Shown: positions 17,728-27,735 of the stretch, piece by piece
How the letters are laid out: every line of letters begins with the position of its first letter
Numbering within the stretch: position 1 is the stretch's first letter
Source of the DNA: an unicellular cyanobacterium SU2
GTDB lineage: Bacteria; Cyanobacteriota; Cyanobacteriia; Cyanobacteriales; Microcystaceae
Assembly (NCBI GenBank): GCA_002110465.1
Contig: NEED01000022.1
Coordinates: 1-64,000, forward strand
DNA length: 64,000 nucleotides
Direction: 5' to 3'
Notes under the pieces: model-generated
What the model was told of the DNA's origin: nothing
Databases searched by the model: none
What the model saw: only the letters and a program-made list of their open reading frames with translations
Translations under genes and position numbers: made by a program

Positions 17728-17755
17728 GAAAAATAAAGTCTACTTGACAACTTGT

Positions 17756-18046
17756 TTAAGATTGGGGTGGGGTTAACTTAGTTTGATTAACTCGACGAAT
17801 GGGTAAATTAGCGATGAGAGCGGTCATCCGTTGATCGCTTTCTAGGGAAAATTCCATGCCTTCAGAATCAATATCCACGTAGCGGCTAACCACTTCTAGG
17901 ATATCTTTACGCATTGATTCAATCATTTCTGAACTGAGTCCCGCGCGATCGTGGGCAATGACTAATTTAAGACGGCGTTTAGCTTCTTCCCCACTTTTGG
18001 GGGGACTTTTCCAGGCAAACAGTTTTTCTAATAGGTCAAAAATCAT
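17756..18046 (-). CDS. minE: Cell division topological specificity factor MinE
   Basis: The 96-residue protein has a short amphipathic N-terminal membrane-targeting segment ([13 protein letters not shown]), a MinD-contact helix ([17 protein letters not shown]) and a C-terminal dimerisation domain ([20 protein letters not shown]). MinE drives MinD off the membrane and sets up Min oscillation. It is the last gene of a minC-minD-minE set, 25 bases after minD. Confidence 0.93.
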   Translation of the reverse strand: MIFDLLEKLFAWKSPPKSGEEAKRRLKLVIAHDRAGLSSEMIESMRKDILEVVSRYVDIDSEGMEFSLESDQRMTALIANLPIRRVNQTKLTPPQS

Positions 18047-18071
18047 GGGTTTATTCTCTAAAAAAAAGGAC

Positions 18072-18872
18072 TTAATTGCCGAAAAAGCGGCGACGAATAC
18101 GAGTCACTAAATTATCGTGGACGGCCATCAAATCCAGATAAGGAATTTCTTTACCATCTAAGCGTCGGGCAATATTATTAAAGGCCATTGCCGGAACAGA
18201 AGGAGGTTCTTCTAAAACTAAGGGTTCCCCTCGGTTAGTCGAAACAATAATTCGCTCGTCATCAGGAACGATGCCAATTAGAGGAATTACCAAAAGATCT
18301 ACAATATCTTCAACGCTAATCATCTGATTAAGTTGGATCATTTCTGGTCTAACCCGATTAACGATTAGATTAATTTTCTTAATCTCTTCGCTTTCTAATA
18401 ACCCAACAACCCGATCTGCATCTCGAACTGCCGCCATTTCTGGGGTAGTTACGATAATGGCTTCTTTCGCAGGAATTATGGCGTTACGAAACCCCATTTC
18501 AATTCCTGCTGGACTATCTATCAGAATGTAGTCAAACTGCTTATCCAGTTGTTCGATAAGCTGTTTCATTTGATCGGGGTTAATGGCATCTTTTGTCCGA
18601 TTTTGGGCTGCTGGTAATAGCACCAGGTTGGGTTGACGTTTATCTTTAACTAAGGCTTTTTCGATCGGACATTGTCCTTCTAAGACATCGATCGCCGTAT
18701 ACACGACCCGTTGTTCGAGTCCGAGCAGTAAATCTAAATTCCTTAGTCCAAAATCTGCATCAACTAAGGCAATTTTATACCCTAAACGGGCGATCGCTGA
18801 TCCTAAGTTAGCGGTAATAGTAGTTTTTCCTACCCCTCCTTTACCGGAGGTAATCACAATAATACGACTCAT
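18072..18872 (-). CDS. minD: Septum site-determining ATPase MinD
   Basis: The 266-residue protein starts [19 protein letters not shown] with the deviant Walker A motif KGGVGKTT, followed by [10 protein letters not shown] and DSPAGIE. The C-terminal amphipathic membrane-targeting helix ends [11 protein letters not shown]. MinD dimerises with ATP on the membrane, recruits MinC and is displaced by MinE. It sits between minC (61 bases upstream) and minE (25 bases downstream) and is probably cotranscribed with both. Confidence 0.96.
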   Translation of the reverse strand: MSRIIVITSGKGGVGKTTITANLGSAIARLGYKIALVDADFGLRNLDLLLGLEQRVVYTAIDVLEGQCPIEKALVKDKRQPNLVLLPAAQNRTKDAINPDQMKQLIEQLDKQFDYILIDSPAGIEMGFRNAIIPAKEAIIVTTPEMAAVRDADRVVGLLESEEIKKINLIVNRVRPEMIQLNQMISVEDIVDLLVIPLIGIVPDDERIIVSTNRGEPLVLEEPPSVPAMAFNNIARRLDGKEIPYLDLMAVHDNLVTRIRRRFFGN

Positions 18873-18933
18873 AATTTAATGTTCAATTTCAATTATCAAT
18901 GATAATTTAACTTTTATCGAGATGATGACGAAA

Positions 18934-19758
18934 TTATTTCTGCTTTTGGCTCCATCCTTTCTCTTTCGATTTAAAAATATGGTTTTTTTGGAAATTTAGG
19001 GCAGATTTTAGGCGAATTCCTTCGGGGGTAATATAGGCAACTTCAGGTCCGAGGAGATCCGGCGTTTCTGATGGTGCTCTAGCAACCCACTCAGCAATGC
19101 GTAATTGGGTCGGTTGCATTCGGAGTGCCATAATAAAACATTCTGGATTTCCTTTGGCCCCTGCATGGGCAATTCCCCGTAAACACCCCCAAATCAGGAT
19201 ATCACCATCGGCGATCACTTCTCCGCCAGGATTAATATCTCCTTGAATAATAACCGTTCCGGGGTGGCGAATGGTCACTCCTGAGCGTAAAGTTGTTTTG
19301 AGATAAAGGGGTTCGGCTAAGGGGGGTAGGGTTTGGGGGTCTTCAGACAGTAAAGATTCTCTCGGTATTTCTTGTTCTACCGAATAACCTGCTGTCGCTG
19401 CGGCCACAGCCGTTTGACGACGACTGGTACGAATACTACTGAGTTTGAGATTAACGGTTTCTATGACCTCCCCGATGCTTTGTAATTGTCTCGTATCGAG
19501 TAAACGATTTTGTGCTATCAGATGTACGGAGGTTCGTGATGTCCAGGTTCCTTGATGATGAGTTAGACAATATTTTAAATCTTGTAGAATTTCTGTCCAT
19601 TCTTTTTGGGGATCTTGTCCTTGTTGAGCTATTTTTGGTAAGATTAGCAAAAGTTTTTCCCCCTCACTTTTTAAGTGAACTTGGGAGTAAACCTCGCAAG
19701 GGGAAGGAGTCGTTTCAGGTTTAACCTCTTCTGAGGAAATGTTGGGCTCAGCAGTCAT
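18934..19758 (-). CDS. minC: Septum formation inhibitor MinC
   Basis: The 274-residue protein has a variable N-terminal half that would contact FtsZ and a C-terminal beta-helix domain (about 155-250) with TLRSGVTIRHPGTVIIQGD and VIADGDILIWGCLRGIAHAG. The second stretch holds the conserved Gly-rich turns of MinC. It blocks FtsZ assembly away from midcell once recruited by MinD. The N-terminal 25 residues are acidic and proline-rich, longer than in E. coli. First gene of minCDE. Confidence 0.93.
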   Translation of the reverse strand: MTAEPNISSEEVKPETTPSPCEVYSQVHLKSEGEKLLLILPKIAQQGQDPQKEWTEILQDLKYCLTHHQGTWTSRTSVHLIAQNRLLDTRQLQSIGEVIETVNLKLSSIRTSRRQTAVAAATAGYSVEQEIPRESLLSEDPQTLPPLAEPLYLKTTLRSGVTIRHPGTVIIQGDINPGGEVIADGDILIWGCLRGIAHAGAKGNPECFIMALRMQPTQLRIAEWVARAPSETPDLLGPEVAYITPEGIRLKSALNFQKNHIFKSKEKGWSQKQK

Positions 19759-19943
19759 TAGGTCAGAGAAGGGAAATTTTTAAGTTTTAGCTTACCATTA
19801 AGTTGTGAAAGAAGTCAGGGCGATCGCTCCTCAAAAGTAGAAGATAAGGCACAAAATTTAGGGATATTGTGACACTAAATCCCGGGAAAATTATAATTTT
19901 GGGCGTAAGGATCAAACTTGCGCCCCTACTAATCAAAGAATGA

Positions 19944-20474
19944 CTATTTAAGAATACGAACATCAATGGTACTGGTATTAAAGTTGTAATCTTGTCCTTC
20001 TAACTCGATTAATGTCCCAATTTTAACTTTTTGATTCCCTAATACTGCTCCTGTATCGGTAATTTGAGCTTGTCCTCCTAGGGTTAAAATCATATCTTTA
20101 AAAAAGACGACTTCTGGTCTAGGATCAGGAAGGGCTTTAACCGATCCATCTGGTTGAGGCACTACCGTTGTACGTGGAAGGGGTTGAATGGCTTTTACCT
20201 CCACTTCCCCTGCCGGTTGGTTACGAATTACAATATTAGTCTTTTTTCCGTCTTCAAACTGCTGTATCAAAGACTCAGGGTCACGCACCCCTAAACCTCG
20301 AACAATTACATCAACTTCAATCGGTTTCTTGGATACTTGGGCGATGGTACTCACCCCTGATTTGCCAGGAACAACAAAAATCCCAACAATAACTAGGAAA
20401 ATGACCAAGGCTGCACCAAGATCCAAAATACTAACTTTACCGAATAAACGTCCTTTAGAATCTAATAGCTTCAT
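19944..20474 (-). CDS. DUF4330 family membrane-anchored protein
   Basis: The 176-residue protein has a cytoplasmic N-terminus (MKLLDSKGRLFGKVSILD), a single membrane helix at about 17-36 (LGAALVIFLVIVGIFVVPG) and a beta-rich extracytoplasmic domain. The opening and the IEVDVIVRGLGVRDPESL stretch match the cyanobacterial DUF4330 family, whose function is not known. It is read in the same direction as minCDE, 185 bases upstream of minC, and is divergent from hisB. Whether it belongs to the min transcript cannot be told. Confidence 0.75.
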   Translation of the reverse strand: MKLLDSKGRLFGKVSILDLGAALVIFLVIVGIFVVPGKSGVSTIAQVSKKPIEVDVIVRGLGVRDPESLIQQFEDGKKTNIVIRNQPAGEVEVKAIQPLPRTTVVPQPDGSVKALPDPRPEVVFFKDMILTLGGQAQITDTGAVLGNQKVKIGTLIELEGQDYNFNTSTIDVRILK

Positions 20475-20690
20475 AATAAATAGTCAATTTAGAGTACAAA
20501 TAGGGCAAAATCTAGACTGTGTAACAGAATTTACCTGAAGGTTTCTAGGTTGATAGCTCGCAAATTGAGGCAATTCTATCATAGTATTTAACTATCTTTT
20601 ATTGACCAGACGAATAGACAAAGGAAAAGTATCCCAGATTCTTCTAGAATTGATATCCTAAAAATAAGACCAAACTGTTAACTATAATCT

Positions 20691-21329
20691 ATGCAGCCCC
20701 AATCTTCTGCTCAATCTCTCTCTTCTATCCCTTTTTCTCCTCGGACTGCTGCGATCAGTCGCACGACTAAGGAAACGGATGTCATGGTGTCCCTGAATTT
20801 GGATGGCCAAGGGATTTGTCATTCAGCCACAGGTATCCCTTTTTTAGATCATATGATCAATCAAATTGCTTCTCATGGGTTGATTGATTTGGAGGTGAAG
20901 GCGACGGGAGATGTAGAAATTGATGATCACCATACTAATGAAGATGTGGGAATTACCCTTGGTCAAGCGTTAAGAGACGCTTTAGGCGATCGCCAGGGAA
21001 TTACCCGTTTTGGTCATTTTATCGCCCCCTTAGATGAAGCGTTAATTCAAGTCGCCTTAGATTTTTCGGGACGACCTCACCTGAGTTACGGGTTAGAAAT
21101 TCCTACCCAACGAGTGGGGACTTATGATACTCAATTAGTGCGGGAATTTTTTGTGGCAGTGGTTAATCATAGCCAAATGACTTTACATATTCGTCAATTA
21201 GATGGCATTAATTCTCACCATATTATTGAGGCAACCTTTAAAGCGTTTGCCCGATCAATGCGGATGGCTTTAGAAATTGATCCCCGTCGTTCCCACGCTA
21301 TTCCTAGTTCTAAAGGAATGTTAGTTTGA
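20691..21329 (+). CDS. hisB: Imidazoleglycerol-phosphate dehydratase
   Basis: The 212-residue protein is a monofunctional HisB that catalyses the sixth step of histidine synthesis (imidazole glycerol phosphate to imidazole acetol phosphate). Metal-binding histidine motifs are present: [24 protein letters not shown], the [10 protein letters not shown] stretch, and [15 protein letters not shown]. The N-terminal 20 residues are Ser/Pro-rich and probably disordered; translation might start later, but no better start codon is evident. It stands alone among unrelated genes, as his genes do in cyanobacteria. Confidence 0.95.
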   Translation: MQPQSSAQSLSSIPFSPRTAAISRTTKETDVMVSLNLDGQGICHSATGIPFLDHMINQIASHGLIDLEVKATGDVEIDDHHTNEDVGITLGQALRDALGDRQGITRFGHFIAPLDEALIQVALDFSGRPHLSYGLEIPTQRVGTYDTQLVREFFVAVVNHSQMTLHIRQLDGINSHHIIEATFKAFARSMRMALEIDPRRSHAIPSSKGMLV

Positions 21330-21351
21330 TATTTGATTGCTGCTCAAATAT
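21329..21351. terminator. Possible bidirectional terminator between hisB and a methyltransferase gene
   Basis: ATATTTGA (21329-21336) and TCAAATAT (21344-21351) form an exact 8-bp inverted repeat around a 7-base loop. It sits in the convergent junction, touching both stop codons. The stem is AT-rich and there is no long T-run, so the call is tentative. Confidence 0.35.
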
Positions 21352-22549
21352 TACTAGGATTTAAAATCACTAATTGCCGTTTTTGCAATGACCTGACTCC
21401 CTCTAATTCTAAGGAAACTTTAGTCAATATTTCTTGAACAGTTTTGTTGCCTTTACATTCTTGTAAAAACTGGTATTCTGCATCGGTTAAATTTACGGGT
21501 TGATAATCATAATTGAGTAAACTTTGGCTCGGCCAACCATAGAGACAGGGGTGAAGCTCAGGAATTGCCGTTAATAGTAATTCATCCTTTGACCAATCAA
21601 TTTTAGTTAAAGGGGGTTTTCCTAGGAAAAATTCGTAATGAGTAATATTCTCTGGATCAAGCAATTCTGTTAATCGATATCGTTGGCGATCGCTTAATTT
21701 ATTTGCCCGTTCCATTAATTCATCTGATTCACCAATTAACCGTTCTAATTCCCAATATTGTGGGTTAGAAAAGCCAATAAATTCTAATCCCGATGCCTCA
21801 ATTAATTGAAATAAAGTATCAATATTATAATCCGTTTCTTGGGGATGAACATACATATCTGCAAAGGATTCATCCCGTTGATTTTCTAATGACCAGCGTT
21901 CCTTTTCTCGCTTGACAATTCGGTTGTTTTCTGGTAGTAATTCAAAGAGTTTTCGACCGACAAAAACGCCATCTTTGTAGTCTCCTTGTTTATCTCCTTG
22001 AAGAAAAGCGATCGCCTGTTGCATTAATTGAATTTCCCGCCGTCCCAACTCTGCATAAACAAAAATATGAAAGATTCCTCCTGGGGCTAATTTCTTAGCC
22101 AAGGCTTGAATTCCAGCGATAGGATCAGGCAAATGATGGAGTACCCCCACACAATTAATTAAGTCAAATTCCCCCGATAATTCCGCCGCATTTTCTAAGT
22201 TTAGATGATGAAAATCAATAGATGCTTTGTGGTTAGCAGCAACCCCCGATTTTTGGCAGCGTTGTTGAGCAATTTCTAAGGCTTTTTCGCTGAGATCAAT
22301 CCCTACAATTTTAGCATCGGGGTTCAGCATAATTAAGTATTCTGTTCCCACTCCTGTACCGCATCCTGCATCTAAGATACGGATATTTTGTCTAGGAGGT
22401 TTTCTTGCGGTACAAAAATTATAAGCCGCCGTCCAATTCCATCGCCAATTATACCCAGGTGGGGGTTCATCTAGCAGAGGTTCGGGAGGAAAGGGATAGG
22501 TGTTATAAAGACGTTGAACGGCAGAACTTTTTTGAGAATTATTACCCAT
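21344..22549 (-). CDS. Class I SAM-dependent methyltransferase
   Basis: The 401-residue protein has motif I (ILDAGCGTGVGTEYL, about 58-72), motif II (KIVGIDLSEKALEIA) and a post-II FDLINCVGVLHHLPDP. The extra C-terminal 170 residues form a second domain of unknown role. An N-terminal RLYNTYPFPPEPL occurs in related cyanobacterial methyltransferases. The substrate is unknown. The gene starts 37 bases downstream of the guaA stop on the same strand, so the two may be cotranscribed. Confidence 0.75.
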   Translation of the reverse strand: MGNNSQKSSAVQRLYNTYPFPPEPLLDEPPPGYNWRWNWTAAYNFCTARKPPRQNIRILDAGCGTGVGTEYLIMLNPDAKIVGIDLSEKALEIAQQRCQKSGVAANHKASIDFHHLNLENAAELSGEFDLINCVGVLHHLPDPIAGIQALAKKLAPGGIFHIFVYAELGRREIQLMQQAIAFLQGDKQGDYKDGVFVGRKLFELLPENNRIVKREKERWSLENQRDESFADMYVHPQETDYNIDTLFQLIEASGLEFIGFSNPQYWELERLIGESDELMERANKLSDRQRYRLTELLDPENITHYEFFLGKPPLTKIDWSKDELLLTAIPELHPCLYGWPSQSLLNYDYQPVNLTDAEYQFLQECKGNKTVQEILTKVSLELEGVRSLQKRQLVILNPSNI

Positions 22550-22586
22550 AGACTAGCTATTCTTTACTGTTTACTGTTGACTGAAA

Positions 22587-24221
22587 TTACTCCCATTCAA
22601 TGGTTCCAGGGGGTTTGGAGGTAATATCATAAACCACACGGTTAACCCCTTTAACTTCATTGACAATGCGGTTGGAGATAGTTTCTAGTAAATCATAGGG
22701 AACTCTCGCCCAATCTGCTGTCATTCCATCTTCACTGGTAATTAACCGTAAGACAATTGGATGGGCATAGGTGCGTTGATCTCCCATGACTCCTACACTT
22801 CGCACGGGTAAAAGGACAGCAAATGCTTGCCACAATTCATGATACATCCCATTTTTGGTAATTTCATCCCGAACGATAAAATCTGCATCCCGCATTAAAT
22901 TCAGGCGTTCAGAGGTCACTTCCCCCAGAATGCGAATGGCTAACCCTGGACCAGGAAACGGATGACGGCGGACAATTTCTTCAGGTAAGCCGATCGCCCT
23001 TCCTAATTTTCGGACTTCATCTTTAAACAGTTTCCGTAGAGGTTCAACCAATTTAAAGCGGAGATTTTTGGGGAGTCCTCCAACGTTGTGGTGACTTTTA
23101 ATTTTAACGGCTACCCGTTCCCCTGTTTTAGGATCGACATTACTATCAGCAGATTCAATCACATCAGGATAAAGGGTTCCTTGGGCTAAATAATCAAATG
23201 GACCTAAACGATCTGATTCTTCCTCAAAAACTTGAATAAATTCATGGCCAATGAGACGGCGTTTGGTTTCAGGATCAGTCACATCCTTGAGTTGTGCTAA
23301 AAAGCGTTCGCGGGCGTTAACATACTCAACGGGAATATGAAACTGATGATTAAAAATCTCCACCAGTCTTTCGGGTTCTCCTTTACGCATGAACCCTTGA
23401 TCGATAAACATACAAGTTAAGTTGTCCCCAATGGCGCGATGGAGGAGAAAGGCTAAGGTAGAAGAATCCACACCGCCAGAGAGGGCTAATAATACCCGTT
23501 TATCTCCAACCTTAGCGCGAATTTCTCGAATAGACTCATCTACAAAGGCTTCGGTTGTCCAAGTCGGTTCGCATTGACAGATATGGTAGACAAAGTTGCG
23601 AAGCAGGGCAATTCCCCCTACGGAATGGACGACTTCCGGGTGAAATTGAACCCCGAAAAGTTTCTTTTGATGATCGGCGATCGCAGCGCAGGGCGTATTA
23701 TCAGTGTGGGCTAAAATTTCAAAGCCTTCGGGTAACTGGGTACACGAGTCCCCATGACTCATCCACATAGTTGATCCTTCTTCAACGTTGGTGAGTAAAT
23801 CTGTGGGATCATCGATATGTAGGGACGCTTTGCCATATTCTCCCCGTTTCGCTTGTTCTACTTGGCCACCTAACTGCTGTACCATCAACTGCATTCCATA
23901 GCAAACTCCTAAGATAGGAATTCCTAGGTGAAAGATTTCGGGATCGCATTGAGGGGCGCGGGTATCATAAACGGAATTGGGTCCACCTGAAAGAATAATT
24001 CCTTGGGGGTTAAGCTGGCGTATTTGTTCAACCGTGGTGCGATAGGAGAGAACTTCTGAGTAAACTTCTGTTTCTCGAATACGACGGGCGATTAATTCTG
24101 AATATTGAGAACCAAAGTCCAGAATAATCAGCATTTGCCGATTTAGATTTTCTTCGACAGGCTTTGTGGGCAAAGTCTCTGCAGGTTTAGTGATATCAGG
24201 TGTTTGGGTGGTCACGTTCAA
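22587..24221 (-). CDS. guaA: GMP synthase (glutamine-hydrolysing)
   Basis: The 544-residue protein is a complete GuaA. An N-terminal class I GATase carries GVCYGMQ (nucleophile Cys) and QFHPEV. The ATP pyrophosphatase domain has the P-loop [14 protein letters not shown], and the C-terminal dimerisation domain ends [13 protein letters not shown]. It amidates XMP to GMP using glutamine and ATP. The N-terminus has about 28 extra residues ([18 protein letters not shown]) before the GATase, probably a flexible extension. Confidence 0.96.
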   Translation of the reverse strand: MNVTTQTPDITKPAETLPTKPVEENLNRQMLIILDFGSQYSELIARRIRETEVYSEVLSYRTTVEQIRQLNPQGIILSGGPNSVYDTRAPQCDPEIFHLGIPILGVCYGMQLMVQQLGGQVEQAKRGEYGKASLHIDDPTDLLTNVEEGSTMWMSHGDSCTQLPEGFEILAHTDNTPCAAIADHQKKLFGVQFHPEVVHSVGGIALLRNFVYHICQCEPTWTTEAFVDESIREIRAKVGDKRVLLALSGGVDSSTLAFLLHRAIGDNLTCMFIDQGFMRKGEPERLVEIFNHQFHIPVEYVNARERFLAQLKDVTDPETKRRLIGHEFIQVFEEESDRLGPFDYLAQGTLYPDVIESADSNVDPKTGERVAVKIKSHHNVGGLPKNLRFKLVEPLRKLFKDEVRKLGRAIGLPEEIVRRHPFPGPGLAIRILGEVTSERLNLMRDADFIVRDEITKNGMYHELWQAFAVLLPVRSVGVMGDQRTYAHPIVLRLITSEDGMTADWARVPYDLLETISNRIVNEVKGVNRVVYDITSKPPGTIEWE

Positions 24222-24325
24222 GGAAATTCTAGGCGATAAGGATTAACAGCTACAAATTGCTAAAAGTTACTGAGAGTTAAGTTAACAATTTATTTTTTAG
24301 ATAACAATAATCAAGGGCTGCGTTT

Positions 24326-24351
24326 GGACTGTGTCATTGATTAAACAGTCC
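24326..24351 (-). promoter_or_regulatory. Hairpin upstream of guaA
   Basis: GGACTGT (24326-24332) and ACAGTCC (24345-24351) form an exact 7-bp stem with a 12-base loop, about 105 bases upstream of the guaA start. It could be a leader structure or an operator. No T-run follows it. Function not assigned. Confidence 0.25.
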
Positions 24352-24476
24352 ATCAAATACTCAATATTTATTGTAGCATTATACGTTGTTTTAAACCTCA
24401 ATCATAATCAAAATTGAGAGTCATCATTGTATTAATCTATACAGTTGTCTACTTGAGAATAATTTTTATCTTTTTT

Positions 24477-25571
24477 TTATAATTCAAGGCGTGCGTAATT
24501 ATCAATTAAGGCGGGGGTTCCATCGGGTTTGACTGAGCCAAATTTTTGGAAATAATGGCGAATCTCTGAAGGAAATTCAGGAAAATCAAAGAGGTTATCT
24601 CCTTCAGCAATATCAGCCCAAAAATACTTTAAATGGGGAACTAATTTTTCAGCTTCTGTCATCGAGATTCCAAAGGGGGAAGTGGTCAATAATTTGATCA
24701 TGAAAGGAAAAGAGCGATCGCCGAGTAGCTGACGAGACATTGCGGTTAAATTTTCCCAACCAGGAATGCTATCGACTCGATGGGATTTAATATTCAGATT
24801 AATACTTTTGTGATCTTTTTGTTCAACTTCTATAACCCGATAGGGATGAGGATAACTAACCAAAGACCCCGTCGTAATTTCATAAATATTGTTATAAAAA
24901 GCAATGTCTTGAACGTGCAAATGACCAGTAAACACAAGCTGACAACCTGCATTTTTCAACAGGTTTAATAACAAAGACGCATTGTCTAACATATACCGTT
25001 TCCCTAGGGGATGAATTGCTTGGCCTGGTAAATGTTCGATAATATTATGGTGAATCATCACCAAAATTAATTGGTCTTTTAGTTGGGGAAGTAATTGTTC
25101 TAACCAGGCTAATTGTTCTTCATCTAAACAGCCGAATTGTTTCCCTTCTTCATTAAATTGATTAGAATTGAGACCAATCAGTTGAACTCCGGGTAGAATT
25201 TCATGGGTATAGTAACATTGATGACTATTGTTATAACCATGAGAACGATAGTAATTAGGAAATTCCCTAAAACCAATGGTGTGTTGTGTTGGATGTAGGG
25301 TGGGGACATCATGGTTCCCAGGAACAACGTATACTGGAAAAGGGAGAGTAGCCAAACGCTGTTGTAACCAAAAATGGTTATCAGGTTCTCCATCCTGGGT
25401 TAAATCTCCTGGAATTAGGAGGAAATCAAGGTCAAGCTGTTCTAAATCACTAATTACCTTTTCTATGGCTAAAATACCGATTTCTATCATAGAAAAGCGA
25501 GTAGGATCATGGTTGATGGTGTGGGGAACCGCTACGTGGGGGTCACTAAGAATGGCAAAGCGAAAGTTCAT
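24477..25571 (-). CDS. Metallophosphoesterase (calcineurin-like)
   Basis: The 364-residue protein carries the full metal-binding set of calcineurin-like phosphoesterases: SDPHVA (about 9-14), PGDLTQDG (54-61), VPGNHDVP (82-89), IHHN and TGHLHVQ. This order is typical of CpdA/Icc-like phosphodiesterases. The C-terminal 90 residues lie outside the core and contain Pro-rich segments. The substrate, a cyclic nucleotide or phosphodiester, is not known. It is divergent from trmB, with 55 bases between starts. Confidence 0.8.
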   Translation of the reverse strand: MNFRFAILSDPHVAVPHTINHDPTRFSMIEIGILAIEKVISDLEQLDLDFLLIPGDLTQDGEPDNHFWLQQRLATLPFPVYVVPGNHDVPTLHPTQHTIGFREFPNYYRSHGYNNSHQCYYTHEILPGVQLIGLNSNQFNEEGKQFGCLDEEQLAWLEQLLPQLKDQLILVMIHHNIIEHLPGQAIHPLGKRYMLDNASLLLNLLKNAGCQLVFTGHLHVQDIAFYNNIYEITTGSLVSYPHPYRVIEVEQKDHKSINLNIKSHRVDSIPGWENLTAMSRQLLGDRSFPFMIKLLTTSPFGISMTEAEKLVPHLKYFWADIAEGDNLFDFPEFPSEIRHYFQKFGSVKPDGTPALIDNYARLEL

Positions 25572-25626
25572 ACAATAAATAATGGTAGAGTTTTCTATTT
25601 AAAGGATAGTATAGGGAGGATTTATT

Positions 25627-26265
25627 TTGGGACGAGTTCGTGTTCGTCAACACGTTAACCCACTTAGTGATAAATATCGTCAATCAATTACACTTCCTGA
25701 TTGGGAAAATGTTTATAATAATGTGGCACAACCGCTTCATTTAGATATTGGATGTGCAAGGGGAAAATTCTTATTAAAAATGGCTCCCTTGTATCCAGAA
25801 ATTAACTTTTTAGGAATTGAAATTAGAGAACCGTTAGTGATAGAAGCTAATGAACACCGTGATAACTTAGAATTTAACAATCTTCATTTTCTCTTCTGTA
25901 ATATTAACCTATTTTTGACTCCTTTACTAGATTCTTTCCCCCTAGGGGTTCTGAAGTGTGTGACGATTCAATTCCCTGACCCTTGGTTTAAACAACGTCA
26001 TATTAAACGGCGAGTTGTGCAACCGGAATTAGTCAATACATTAGCACAATATTTAGTGGAGGGGGGAACGGTTTTTTTACAGTCTGATGTCAAAATTGTT
26101 GCCGAAGAAATGGGGGAACGGTTTTTAGATCATCCTAATTTTGAGAAACAACATTCAGAAATGTGGTTACAAGAAAATCCTTTTCCTATTGCCACAGAAC
26201 GAGAAATTGCTACCTTTAATAAAGGAGAATCTGTCTATCGATTGTTGCTAAAACATTACAAATAA
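25627..26265 (+). CDS. trmB: tRNA (guanine-N7)-methyltransferase TrmB
   Basis: The 212-residue protein starts at TTG 25627, with a strong GGGAGGA six bases upstream. Motifs are LDIGCARGKFLLKMA (SAM binding), FLGIEIREPLV, and IQFPDPWFKQRHIKRRVVQP, the TrmB hallmark for tRNA binding and catalysis. It methylates G46 of the variable loop. The C-terminal ATEREIATFNKGESVYRLLL also matches the family. Divergent from the phosphoesterase gene. Confidence 0.93.
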   Translation: MGRVRVRQHVNPLSDKYRQSITLPDWENVYNNVAQPLHLDIGCARGKFLLKMAPLYPEINFLGIEIREPLVIEANEHRDNLEFNNLHFLFCNINLFLTPLLDSFPLGVLKCVTIQFPDPWFKQRHIKRRVVQPELVNTLAQYLVEGGTVFLQSDVKIVAEEMGERFLDHPNFEKQHSEMWLQENPFPIATEREIATFNKGESVYRLLLKHYK

Positions 26266-26418
26266 AATTGAGTTTTGCCCCCTTTCTTTACCAGAGAATT
26301 ATAACATTATCTTATCCTGCTGAATGCTTAAGTTCCATGAAATTTTTGCACTATTTCAACACTAAAATACTTTCCGTTTCTCTATATCCAAACTCAATGA
26401 TTATGCTAAAATTGTCTC

Positions 26419-26685
26419 TCAAAATCTGAACAATTTTTGATGTTGGACTGTTGCCAATTCGCGAATATAAATAAACTTGGGTGGATGACCATAAAGCAAA
26501 CTTTGCTGATGAAAATCAGAATCTTTGGAAACAATTACCAAATTATTTGTCTTTGCGTATTCCCAAATAATTCTATTATCAGTATTAGTAAGTATTAAGG
26601 TTTTGACATGATTAGAATTAGGGCATAAATCGATAATCCTATCAATAATTCGGTCTGAGAGATTTTCATCTAAGAGAAGTTTCAC
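26419..26685 (-). CDS. DUF5615 PIN-like toxin of a toxin-antitoxin pair
   Basis: The 88-residue protein starts MKLLLDENLSDRII and contains SKDSDF, the acidic pattern of DUF5615/Mut7-C PIN-like proteins. The acidic residues (Asp6, Glu7 and the SKDSDF aspartates) would bind metal for RNA cleavage. Its start overlaps the stop of the DUF433 gene by four bases (ATGA), the classical coupling of an antitoxin-toxin pair. Confidence 0.8.
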   Translation of the reverse strand: MKLLLDENLSDRIIDRIIDLCPNSNHVKTLILTNTDNRIIWEYAKTNNLVIVSKDSDFHQQSLLYGHPPKFIYIRELATVQHQKLFRF

Positions 26686-26906
26686 AGCGATGACACAAAT
26701 AACTTTTTCTCACGATCAGCGGCGAAAGCAAGACAAGCTTTTATATCTTCTGAAGTCAGTTCAGAAAAATCTTCCAGAATTTCCGCTTCGGTCATTCCAC
26801 TGACTAGATATTCTAAAATTTCGTATACAGTGATTCGCATTCCCCGAATACAAGACTTACCACTTCGTTTTCCAGACTCAATTGTAATAATATCTTGATA
26901 ATTCAT
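26682..26906 (-). CDS. DUF433 antitoxin
   Basis: The 74-residue protein is a typical DUF433 member: a winged-helix-like fold with KSCIRGMRITVYEILEYLVSGM and EADILEDFSEL-type residues (here AEILEDFSEL) followed by AFAADREKK. Such proteins bind their own promoter and neutralise a DUF5615 partner encoded immediately downstream, as here. Role by family and context. Confidence 0.8.
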   Translation of the reverse strand: MNYQDIITIESGKRSGKSCIRGMRITVYEILEYLVSGMTEAEILEDFSELTSEDIKACLAFAADREKKLFVSSL

Positions 26907-26985
26907 ATAGTTTTTACCTTAATTCATTCCCTGTTTTAGTTTATATCGTAGCCTAATTTATTTTCTGTTGTCTGTTGCCGCTTAT

Positions 26986-27561
26986 CTACATATTCCCCGA
27001 AACTAAAACTTGCTTAACAGTTAAATTTAACTTAGAAAATAAACGAGATACTAATGTATCTGAGATAGAATAAACTGTTTCCTCATATAAACCTTCTTCT
27101 AATAAAAGAATAGTAATTCTCTCATTTTTTGGGTCAATAATCCAATATTCATCAACCCCTAAAGCTGCATATTCTGAACGCTTATAACGATAGTCTCTAG
27201 TAACAGATTCAGGACTAACAATTTCGACAATTAATAGCGGTGGACTCTCAACAATTGCCGACTGATTTAATAATTCTTGAATCGTATTTGCTTCGATAAT
27301 ATAAAGATCACTAATACGAGATTTACGCCACCCTGTTCGTACCCCTGCCTCTTTAAAACAGAGGAAAGGGAGAGATTTTTCTTTGATCAATCGGTCAAAA
27401 TAAGACTCTAAAAATTTAGCAATTAATAAATGCTGAAAACTTGGTGGATTCATTAATACTAGCCGTCCATCAACTAATTCATAACGATTATCAGATTCAT
27501 CCCCATAGTGACAATAATCTTCAAAACTGTAGATGTTTTCAGATGTTTGCATCATCGTCAT
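26986..27561 (-). CDS. Uma2 family (DUF820) putative nuclease
   Basis: The protein has the Uma2 PD-(D/E)XK-like pattern: YELVDGRLVLMNPPS, AGVRTGWRKSRISDLYII, PPLLIVEIVSPES and EYWIIDPKNERI. The 5' end has five in-frame ATGs. A strong AGGAGGT (27568-27574) lies too close to the first two, and the ATG at 27561 is seven bases from it, so that start was chosen (191 residues). Uma2 genes are numerous in cyanobacteria; nuclease activity is inferred from fold. A second member lies at 61748. Confidence 0.75.
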   Translation of the reverse strand: MTMMQTSENIYSFEDYCHYGDESDNRYELVDGRLVLMNPPSFQHLLIAKFLESYFDRLIKEKSLPFLCFKEAGVRTGWRKSRISDLYIIEANTIQELLNQSAIVESPPLLIVEIVSPESVTRDYRYKRSEYAALGVDEYWIIDPKNERITILLLEEGLYEETVYSISDTLVSRLFSKLNLTVKQVLVSGNM

Positions 27562-27735
27562 CATCATACCTCCTTAAATTATCTTTCTCTTAAGCAGAAA
27601 TCAATTTATTCTTTAATAACCTCTGGGTTTCCCATCCCTCCTTTATTAACCGATCTAGAAGACCGAAACCCACCATTGATAAAATCCGAGACTTAGCTGA
27701 AAAAGTAGAAGAATTAAAGAACTGGAGACAGGTTG

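Noticed and set aside
27640-27735. Open stretch reading PKPTIDKIRDLAEKVEELKN between Uma2 and ycf37 genes
   Set aside because: It looks helical and might be the end of a lost gene, but it has no start and no recognisable family; it cannot be supported as a feature.
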